DNA of 64,000 nucleotides from Pipra filicauda (Eukaryota; Chordata; Aves; Passeriformes; Pipridae). The DNA is taken from positions 1 to 64,000 of the forward strand of contig NW_024104452.1 of assembly GCF_003945595.2 (NCBI RefSeq), read 5' to 3'. A program made the translations under genes and the position numbers. Shown here one piece after another: positions 55,001 through 64,000 of the stretch. Within the stretch, counting starts at the first letter, position 1; the number at the start of each line of letters is the position of its first letter. The notes beneath the pieces are model-generated. The model saw only the letters and a program-made list of their open reading frames with translations, did not search any database and was not told the origin of the DNA.

Positions 55001-57805
55001 TCAGGATTTTGGAGATAGTATTTATTCACTGTCATCAGGCTCACAAAGCCTGATTTTTGTGTGTTTGCAGGTATGTTTAACTTTCTAGTTTTCAAGTTTC
55101 TCTTTAGCAAAAATTAAGAAGGAAAGTGTGTGGGTTAAATATATTACTCTGTTCTCTAAAAATTACATACTTCTTGCTGAATCCTTCATCTTCTGAAGAA
55201 AACTGTCAGAACAGCAACACCAGCAAAGGCTTCATTTTAGAGAAAAAACTAGGTCAGTTTTGAAAAAGTGTTTTTGCCTGTCAGTCAACAGGTACCTTTT
55301 GTAAGATGAAACGTTACATCCTACCTTGTACACATGGCTTTTTAAGCAGGTCAGCTGTGGAAAGAAATTTCTAATGGTATAAAATATGTTTCATTATGGA
55401 AGAAAAGGTAAATGTATCTGTCAGAGGCAGTAGGGCAAGGAATGCTTGTTTGTTTCTTATAAGTGTTCTATTTAAATATTGGATTGAAAGGTTTTTAGTG
55501 CAACTTCTCTTGTTTTCTGCAAATTTTAAGGAAACAGGCACTTTTTTGTATTGTTTTTATGTAAAAGATTAGCTACAATAATAGGAGAGAGACAGTCTAA
55601 AGCACAAAATTCACATAATTCAGTTGTTTGAAAAGGTTTAAGAACTCAGAAGCAACCTTTGAAATAGATTGTTTGGTTTGGTTTTTTTCTATTAGGAAAT
55701 GTGAAAATAAAGATAACTGTGATCTCTTCAGTAAAGGAAAACAAAAAGGAAAATTATTGGAAGTGACAAAACAAATATCTGAAAAATGCTATGAATATGA
55801 ATTGCTTTTCCCAACTTGCTGTGCAATGGAAGGTGCACAGTTCTTTAAAATTTCACAACCTCTTAATAGGTGTTTATGTGTCTGAATGTGACATTATTTC
55901 TTCTTCTTGTGAGACATCCAATTTACTCACCTAGTATAACCAATTAAAACCAACCCTAATTAAAATAACCAAGGCACTCTTTGAGCAGTTTTTGCTTCTG
56001 TATTTACTTAACAGACAGACCAGAAACATTATTGCTGTGTATCAGACTTTCAATGCAGTAAGTCATTGTAATTTTTCAGACTTTGATGCCAATAAGCCAT
56101 TTAAAAAATCAGTTCCATAGACTGGAGGTCTGGCATAACCCTTTCCTTTCCTTGCTCTGTGTCTAATCTCACAACTGCAGTGCAGTTTAATTCTTGCCTT
56201 GCTGTTTCATCCACCTTCCCTGTGCTTCAAAAAAAACCATTTTTTTTGTGTTACAATCCCTTGCTGGTGGACTTTCAAGGTGAATGCTGAAATCTCCATT
56301 TCACACTTTGCTTTGACTTCCTTTCCTCTCTTTCCCCCAAGCAAAACTACTGTGGTAGGTCTTGCTTAAATTTCCTACCTGGATCCTCAGTATCATGTAG
56401 TTATGATACTCAGCCTTCAAGTCAGCCAGCGTGCCCTGAGTCAAATAACAAAGTATGGGGAGGTCAGTGCTCATGTGCCAAAGCACACTGTTCACTTAGT
56501 TTTTTGCTTTAAGTAGTTCCTGTGTTGACTCAAATGTTCAATTAGTGACGCCAGAGGAGTGTCGTGGTGGGATTCAACCTGGTTTCTGAGAAAACTTGTC
56601 CTTTGAGATTTCAGTTCAGAAGAACTCTTTCTAGCATGCAAGGTTTGGAAAAACGTTAGGTGGAAAATACCCAGGCCCCAGATGTGTAGCTTTGTTGAGG
56701 GAGAATTTGGTTCCTTGCCTGTCAGCTTTCTGGTTTGCTTTTAACCAAAAGCCTGGTAATTAGGCCACCTCCAGTGCACTCATCTTCTTGTTTGGATTCC
56801 GAGCGTGTACCTTACTCTTGTAATTTGCTTTGTGGTTTTGTTTTGTGTTTTGTTTTAAGGCACTAACTCTTAAGGCACGTAGATGTTCACTGTTTGGTCT
56901 ATCCATTTCCTCTCCCACAACTAAAGAACTCTGTGCTGTGGAGCTTTCCTGTGCACAAGGATAAATATGTATCTGTGCTCATCATTATTCATCAATTGGA
57001 AGCAAAGCTAAACCTAGGTGAATTACTTGACAGTCCTATCCCATCTTTCCTGAAAGTTCATTTGGAGGAGCTATAGACTGGTGGGGGTTTGCACTTTTGG
57101 GAAGCTGAAGCACAAGAGGCTGGAAACTGGGATGATGGCACCTGCAGTGGTAAAGGTTATGGATGCATAAATTGCCATCAGCTCGGCCTGTTAGGCTGAA
57201 AGAGCACAGGTTACATGTTCTGTGCAGCAATTGCTTCTTCTGTGTTGGTTCCCACAGCTGACTGGGGCCAGCAGAGATGGCCTTGCTCTCTGTGGCCAGG
57301 CAGCAGCTTGTTGCTGTTGGTTCCTCTCCTGGAATTAGCTTTCCCCCAGCTATTTGCTCAGGCTTGGTGGCTGGTAAAAACCCTAGTCCAGATGGTTTAT
57401 CTGCAATAAGATACAGTTACAAAGTATGCAAAGATGCTAATCTTTCCAGATATTGAAACATCTGTCTTGAACACCTTTGCATTCTTTCTGTCGCTCACTG
57501 ATGGAGTAAATGTTTTTGTTCAAGTTACTTGGCAAAATCATGGTAGTAAACACATCAGTGGATGAATGTTTATTGCAGACAAACATCAGCCACTTTCCAA
57601 TATTGATTATTAGTCCACAGTTATTTGTTATCCTAAATTGAAAGCTTTGCCACATTTTTGTCTGTAGGTAATAGTTGCAGACAGGAAACTCTTCTTAAAA
57701 TTTACTTTATGCTTTATGCCCTATGAATTATGAAACACTGTTAGAAAGAGAACTCATTGTTCTTGCCACCTGTGTTCTGCTTCTGCTGCAGCTTATTGGA
57801 ATACA

Positions 57806-57821
57806 GAAAGAAAGAAAGAAA
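57806..57821. repeat. (GAAA)n microsatellite
   Basis: About four GAAA units on the sense strand. It is short and possibly polymorphic. Confidence 0.6.
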
Positions 57822-59504
57822 ATTTCCATTTACTAGTGTTTCCTTATTTCTTGAACAGCAAGAAGTATCATAGCTCACTTTCCTTCACTCTTGTTTACCT
57901 TTCCTTCAGTTTTACCTTCCCAAAGTAATGGAATGATACACGCTTCTCAGTGAAGGGAATAAATAATACATTGGTGCCAGCTCTTGGCAGTGATGGATTG
58001 GGAAAAGGAGGTTAGTAGATATACATTTACAGGTCCATGGTTTAAACACTGCTTGTAACTATGTGCTTAGACACATATTAGCAGGGGCTGTATAGTGGTT
58101 TATGTTTTAAAACCAGAAATATGCCTGTTTAGTGATCAATATGTTTCTGTTGGAGTCGGGAATGAACTAATTACCTCTTAAGGCTACCTGGAGCCCCAGT
58201 ATTTCTGTGGCATCAGAAATAGAACTGAAGCCACCAAATTTCAAATACCCTGTTTTACCACACCTCAGGAGTGCATATGATTTGTATTAATGACCCAGTG
58301 TGCTACTTGAATGCTTAAGGGGAGCATCATTTCCCTAATGGGGGGAATGGATCTGGATATCCTGTGTGTGAGGAGGTTTAAGCAGAAGGTTCAAAGCCAG
58401 CATGACCTCTGTGTCCACTATGAAAGGAAAGTGCTGACCCTCCTTGCTGGAAGGCTCCACAGACAGGAGACTGAGCTGTACTAGTGCTGGGAGGGGGTTG
58501 AAAATATATTCATGGCTACATTTAAGCCTAACAATTTGCCTCCGTTGCTCACTGCTGAACTGTTAAATTCAGGTGATGATAATATGGCTTTACAAATCTG
58601 TGAACTTGTCAGAGCATCAAGGAATTTTTTTGATAAGCCTTTGAAAAATCCTGTCACAGGCACCACTAAGCTAAGGCAAAATGTCAACAGTTTCTTGTAA
58701 ACGAGACACTGCAGTCTGTGGTGCTAATAAAACCCTGGCTGGGGTGGTATCAAGGGGATATGCAGAAAAAGCTGTCAAGGTATTGTGGTTCCAGAAGAAA
58801 CAAGACTGAGTCATACTTGTTTACAGAAGAAGATAAAATGTAATAATAATACCAGGAAGCAAGCACACCTGCTATGTACATTAAATAAAACTCATAGATT
58901 TCTGAGAAAACTACAGGTATCTACATTAATTTGCTAGTAAACATTTGCTTGAAAACAGTGGATTTAAACTGATTACTGAGGTGAAAGGTGTGCAGAAGTG
59001 AGATGCGCTGTCTGGGAAACAGCACCGTGGTGGTGCTAATTGAGAAATAAAAATGGTACCAGAGCATTTAACATGGTGAGGAGAAACAGCTCTGCAGGCT
59101 GTGCAACAGGGAGGGATTTGCCCCCATCTGAAAAGTTCATGCTATATTCCACAGGTTGTAGGTGTTCATTCCCTTCCCTGCAATTCTCTGTGATCCCTCT
59201 CACATGCATGCTCTTTGAAGAAGAGCCAGGATGATAACAGTGATTAAATCCAAGGGGAAACATCCAAGTGCATTTTGTCATGTTTCTTACAAGACATATT
59301 ACCTTTGCTAACACTAAAAATATGCAAAGTCCACCTGCTGTCTTTGTTTGCAACAGAAGCACATCAAGATGGAGCATTGTCAATACTAAACCCCCATCTT
59401 CCATCATTAGGCTCAAAGTCCCCTGATTACTGTCAAAGACTGGGAGACACCCTAGTTCCCCAGGGCCCTGGGATGTGGTCATCTCCTGTCAGCACTGCTG
59501 GGCA

Positions 59505-59710
59505 TGGTTATTGTGATTGACTCTTAGGAGTGAGTGACTTGGTGGGCAGCCTTGATCCTGAGTGTGAAACTTGCTGTTGTTCCTGCTGGGCGCTGTCCCT
59601 GACTGTGGTGTATCAGTGCTCTTCGGGCTGTTGTACTGCCCGGTATAGCTGAGCTGATTAAACCATCAGAATAATGCCAGTCCTGAGAGTTTTTAAAACC
59701 TGCTAAATAA
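59505..59710 (+). mobile_element. Possible LTR-like segment (uncertain)
   Basis: The segment looks like the end of a retroviral-type long terminal repeat: a GC-richer body, a phrase CTGAGCTGATTAAACCATC, then CCAGTCCTGAGAG and an AATAAA-bearing end. Avian LTRs often have this order. I can see no clear TG...CA boundaries, target-site duplication, primer-binding site or retroviral protein nearby, so it may be another repeat or plain sequence. Confidence 0.2.
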
Positions 59711-60531
59711 ATAAAGTTGTAGGAGGCAACATAATATAAAATGAAGTATTACAGGTGTGGTGTCCAAAATGAGGTGGAGGAGAAAAGTTGTTAACTGCAC
59801 TTAGAAGGCTGCTCAAGCATATGCGATGCTATGAAAAAGATTCGCACCCACTTGTGCATGAAGGTGACAAAAAGTCACTCCATATTTGAGTATTTAAAGA
59901 TCCTTTATTCATTAGTAGAAAATTTCAATTAGAAGATCAGGTTAACAAACATGAAACCTTGTCACAACTGGGCACTGAGCTTAGGAAGCATTTCAAAGGC
60001 AGCAGGAGCAGTAACCAAGTGCACATTTTTTGGCATTTTTCTGTATCATTCAGAACTAGGAGTGATCCCAGAAAATTTTTGGCATATTAAGCCACCAAAT
60101 GCATTTGATAGCCAATTTCATTGTGTCTTCCTGTTGTCCTGTAGAAGTACCCTTTCCATTCACACACTTGCATCAGCAGAAGAAAAAACTCATCAGCAGA
60201 GATAATTTGAGGTCAGTTCAGCACTTGGTAGTTCTCTATGAAAGGCATGAAGGTACTCCACAGGGAGCCTCTGGATAAGCTGTCTCCTGAGTGAGAGAGT
60301 CCTGAGGAACTCTTGCTTCTGTGTGCTTATCAAATGAATACATTTTGAGCAAATTTGACCCTGTTTTCAAAATAAAAATTGACTAGTTGACGGCAGCATG
60401 GAGTGAGCATTTTTGCAGTGTTATTCGGCTGTGAAAATATGGTGTTGCTGATGGGGATTCTTTTTCCATCCCTGTGGAAAAGGCAGAGCTCCAGTGTGGC
60501 ATCTTGCTAGTTTCCCCGCTGCATTGCTGAT

Positions 60532-60660
60532 GTTTACTTTTTGTTGTTTGTGGGGGTTTTTAGTTTTTGTTTGTTTCTTTCTTTCTTTGCTGTTTGTTTG
60601 GTTTTGGTTTGTTGTTGTTGCTGTTTAGTTTGGGTTTTTTTGGAGGGGAGGGGGTTGGTT
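60532..60660. repeat. T/G-rich low-complexity tract before exon 6
   Basis: About 125 bp of TTTG, TTG and GTTTT units with TTTC repeats and a GGAGGGGAGGGGG block at the end. It lies about 190-320 bp before the exon 6 acceptor. The sense-strand U/G-rich RNA could bind splicing regulators, but this is inference. Confidence 0.8.
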
Positions 60661-60851
60661 AAGCATTTCAGATTTCTAACTATTTGAGACTTTCCAGAGT
60701 CCCCGATTCTTTCCTTTCTATTTAAAGGGAAGGGAGGGAAATTGCAGAACAGGTAACTTTTTGTCCTTACAGAGTTTTTGAATAAAATGGTCTTCATGTT
60801 ATCTTGAAATAATTTTGTTGCTGACACATCATGAGCATTTTTTTCATTTAG

Positions 60852-61054
60852 TGATGATAAGGCAGCAGAAGAACAAGCAGAGGAAGATGAGGAGCTAACA
60901 GTTGTGGAAGATGAAGATGCTGATGACGATGATGATGATGGTGATGAAATCGAAGAAGAGACAGAGGAAGAGTATGAGGAGGCAACTGAAAGAACTACCA
61001 GTATTGCAACCACAACCACCACAACTACAGAGTCTGTGGAAGAGGTTGTCAGAG
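60852..61054 (+). CDS. APP: APP exon 6 (acidic domain and Thr-rich segment)
   Basis: The exon completes Ser221 with one base, then encodes 67 codons (human residues 222-288) plus the first base of residue 289, and ends before GTAAATT. Its 203 bp equals human exon 6. The protein is [20 protein letters not shown], then an Asp run and Glu-rich stretch ([17 protein letters not shown]). It closes with [12 protein letters not shown], seven threonines and ESVEEVVR. This is the unstructured acidic linker between E1 and the alternatively spliced Kunitz region. The Asp/Glu part differs strongly from human in order but not in length, while the Thr-rich end is conserved. The phase-1 end allows joining to the Kunitz exon or past it, as in known APP isoforms. 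The Asp run is coded by a GAT repeat (about 60917-60951). The 191-residue poly-Ser ORF on the other strand is a shadow of this repeat. Confidence 0.98.
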
Positions 61055-61240
61055 GTAAATTCATGGGCATTGGGCTCGGGGTTGGAAAACTGATCCTGCT
61101 GCTTTGCACATTTGCCCTTTACAACAAAACAATGTTCCAAACAGCAAAATATCCAAAGTATTGTTGTGCTTTGACTTTTGTAATTTGCACGTTTAATCTC
61201 CTTGCCTTTCCCTTTCCCATGACAAATATTGTTTGGAGTT

Positions 61241-61328
61241 AGTTCTGCCACTACCCTTCGGGCTTTCTGACCTCCAGCCCTCCTGACGCATGGATGGTGC
61301 AGAGCCTCTCTGTCCATGAAGTGTGTTT
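61241..61328 (+). repeat. Direct repeat copy A (unidentified)
   Basis: AGTTCTGCCAC, GGGCTT and CTGACCTCCAGCCCTCCTG recur at 62995-63078 in the same orientation with about 75-80% identity by eye. The flanks do not obviously match. It is either a small local duplication or two insertions of an unnamed repeat. Confidence 0.7.
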
Positions 61329-62994
61329 GTTGTGCATGGTGTGGATGGAGACAGAAGGGTTGGGTTTTTTATTTTAAAGTAACATTAAATAAAATTCAGC
61401 TGCCATATGTAGCAAATAACACAGGAAACTGTGTGGGTTATCATGCACATGTGTTGCTGAAGGATAGGGAGTGTCAGTTCCAAGCAGGAAGAAGCACGAG
61501 CTGGTTTGGTCTCTCATATTAACAGCAGTGATGAGTCATTTTGTGTGATTTCTGTTAGATACCCGTTTGCAATGTTTCTCCATTAATTAGTAATTCAGTA
61601 AAAATAGGAGAATTTAGAAATAACTATGCAGAAGAGTGATCCTAACAAATGAGTTGTATTGGGGAGGGAAAGAGGAAATAGGAATGCATTGCCCAAAAAA
61701 GAAGACATGGAGTGAGAAAGAATTCTACATTTTTAAAATTTGTTTTTCAGGATATTTTGTAGTTATTAACATAACTGCATTTTAAACTTTGAATTTTACC
61801 CTAGTTCATGGACAACATAGCAACATAGTATTTTTAAATGCTGCATTTCTTTTACAATACATAATTGAATTAATTATTCTTGTATTTCTATTTTAATAAG
61901 TAAAGTTCAGTGTGGTATAAATCTTACTAAGATAGATGCCACTTTTTCTGCAGTGCTTATATCTTTACCAATAAGTGCTGGAGATGGTGGCAGGAAATGA
62001 GATTAAAGACTACATTTTAAAAGAAAGGAATTGTGACATGCAGGAGGCAGAGGGAAAATGGCAGCTATTGGGGCAGTTGTGAAATGAGGCAGAAAACATC
62101 TGCCCTGGCTGCTTTGCTTTCCCACTCCCTGCCTCTGGGGATGCTTTGGACTTCAGTGCCATCAGAGTCTTACCTTTTGCATGTGGCAGTGTCCCTTTCT
62201 TTTGAGCCGTGGTGCCAGCGTTTGTCAGAGCAGGTTTGGAGCAGAGCGTGCTGGCTATGATTTATCACACCTGCCAGGTACAGAAGGTGCTTGGGAAAAA
62301 GCAGAGACACTTGGTTTAGGCTTTTCTGTTCACTCTACATGGAGATTAACTCACTAATCAAAAGCTTTAAAGCTTTGCTAAAATCACTTGCAAATGTTTC
62401 TTTCTAAGGCTGGCAACGCAGTCTGGTGCATTTCTGTCTTATATAACTGTTGAGTGTTTTGCTCAGTTGTTGGAGAGCCATTTCAGTGAGGAAGGGGGTG
62501 GGAGGAGTTTATGTTTAAATCTTTAAACCAATTAAATATATTTCCATATGTGAGCTTTTACCACCTGGGGATAAAATGCTGTAGTCTCACTGGTACACGA
62601 ATATTGAGAGGAAAAAAAAAAGAAAATAAGTACACTTGACTTTAATGGGATTTTGGATGAGTGGAAATAAGGACAAATTAGGTAGAACATGTTTCTTTTC
62701 TGAGGGTGACATTTCAAAGAGGTTAAGATGCTTAGCCTTCAAGAAAGTCGTGTATAATCACATGAATGTAAAATATAAAAGAGATGAGGTGAACTATTGA
62801 AGCCACCTCTTAGAACTCTTTTAGAAAGGTATGATTAGAAAGGTTCTGATTTTATGATGAGAAAGCTGATCATGAGATGGTAGTGTGCTGTTTTTCCCAA
62901 GTCTAAAACTTCCCACCTTGGGTGACTGTGAGGGAAACATGCCTTGGTGCAAGTGAGGTGAGGCCAATCTGTTACCGGTACAAGTTTTCAGTGC

Positions 62995-63078
62995 AGTTCT
63001 GCCACAAACCTTTGGGCTTCCTGACCTCCAGCCCTCCTGGGGCACGGATAGTGTGGGGACTGTCCCTGAGTGTGTGTA
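62995..63078 (+). repeat. Direct repeat copy B (unidentified)
   Basis: Second copy of the segment at 61241-61328, 1.75 kb downstream in the same intron. The best-matching core is CTGACCTCCAGCCCTCCTG. The similarity fades on both sides. Confidence 0.7.
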
Positions 63079-64000
63079 AGTGGTATCTGACAGAGCTGCA
63101 CTATGCAAAGTGCATATTTATAAACATAAAAGTGTCCAAATGACTTACAGCTTATTTGCTTTTATTCCCTTGCTGTACATGAGAGAAAGCTTCCCACAGG
63201 GTCCCTGTAGTCCCGATGCAGGCAGCAGATCCAGCATAGGAACTTCTGTGGTGAGCATCTGCTGGTGTCTTGCTGTTGCAAACAGAAAAGTTTGTCACTG
63301 TCAGTGTAAATGAAAGAGGCAGAGGGACCTTGTAGACAGCATGCACGTTAAGAGTTTGTCCATACTATAGAGACACTTTGAAAGCCTCTCCAGATGAAGT
63401 GTCGGAGCTTTGTTCTTGTGTATGTAGCTCTGCTCCAGGCTGCTTTGCCCAAGCATTTCATAAAACATATCCTAGGATGCTCTTCACAGACCCTTTACAG
63501 GCAGTTTTACGTGTGTTTTATGAAGCTGTAACTAATATTACGTCTTTAGCAATAAAGAGCACAGTAGGTTTGTCCAATTCAAGAGGAGTTGCTTTTCATA
63601 TGTGAAATCAACAAAGAGCAACTGTTCTAAAGCTATGAATTAGTGTCTCATTGTGGGCTGGTTCTGAGCCCTTTCTCCCCCAGATCAGTGGAATGGTTGC
63701 CATCAGCCATAAATAATTGAAAAGCATAAATGTAATGTTATACTTTAAAGACACTTGAGCTATTGTAGAATCAATTTTTCAGGCAATTTTATTTCTCTGC
63801 ATATTTTAATGAATCGTGACCAAAATAGCAATAGTAGAGCCGCTTGAAAACTTATTTTCAGAGAAAAGGAAATTAGTCTTGCCTAGGGAATGAGGGAGAT
63901 CCATTGGCAGGAGGATAATATTTTTATTCAGTTTCTGCAGCAAACATATTTTTGTGTTTATTAAAAAATATGAACAAACTTTCCATAGCCCAGTATTTAC

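Larger units (their letters stand above)
61055..64000 (+). other. APP: APP intron 6, 5' part
   Basis: Starts at the GTAAATT donor. I looked for the Kunitz protease-inhibitor exon (exon 7), with its cysteine pattern and acidic N-terminal lead-in, and did not find it. It must lie beyond the window or be absent. The notable content is a segment of about 85 bp present twice (61241-61328 and 62995-63078). The remainder shows no gene, LINE or RNA gene that I recognise. Confidence 0.85.

Noticed and set aside
58512..58700. 62-codon + strand ORF with protein-like composition
   Set aside because: It looks more protein-like than most, and a retroelement origin crossed my mind, but I cannot match it to any family and the neighbouring frames are broken.
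60534..61109. 191-codon - strand ORF with long serine run
   Set aside because: It is the antisense shadow of the GAT/GAA repeat in APP exon 6 and of the T/G-rich tract before it.
61055..64000. Search for the APP Kunitz exon (exon 7)
   Set aside because: No segment with the Kunitz cysteine spacing between AG and GT was seen, so it is not claimed in this window.

Overview
The window is a stretch of vertebrate nuclear DNA from a bird, and it lies inside one gene: the amyloid precursor protein gene APP, read on the + strand. Four consecutive coding exons are recognisable from their translations, splice sites and lengths (130, 113, 194 and 203 bp). These are the sizes of human exons 3, 4, 5 and 6, and the codon phases join correctly. 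The bird assignment rests on truncated CR1 LINEs with the avian-type tail (repeats of ATTCTGTG) and on residues I recall from bird APP, such as the Asn-Gly pair after the exon 3 cysteine. One CR1 copy (26763-27009) resembles types common in songbirds, so a passerine is plausible but not shown.

Layout: 1-13739 is the 3' part of intron 2; 13740-13869 is exon 3 (end of the growth-factor-like domain with the heparin-binding loop); 13870-44306 is intron 3 (30.4 kb); 44307-44419 is exon 4 and 45892-46085 is exon 5, which together encode the copper-binding domain and the start of the acidic region; 46086-60851 is intron 5 (14.8 kb); 60852-61054 is exon 6 (acidic Asp/Glu stretch and Thr-rich segment); 61055-64000 is the start of intron 6. 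Exons 1-2 lie upstream. The Kunitz exon and everything after it lie downstream. Together the exons encode about residues 76-289 of the precursor ectodomain, in human numbering.

The rest is intronic: six CR1 fragments of different ages (two in sense, four antisense to APP), simple repeats, and several local duplications or inverted repeats. I found no second gene, no RNA gene, no CRISPR array and nothing bacterial or phage-like. The long ORFs in the introns look like chance.

The most interesting signals are these. (1) A 213-bp inverted repeat at about 88% identity has arms on either side of exon 3, a layout that favours RNA hairpins and exon circularisation. (2) A Trp codon sits where human APP has Arg102, in the heparin-binding loop. 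(3) A 60-bp open segment in intron 4 has AG and GT borders and would fit in frame between exons 4 and 5. (4) An unidentified segment of about 85 bp occurs twice in intron 6.
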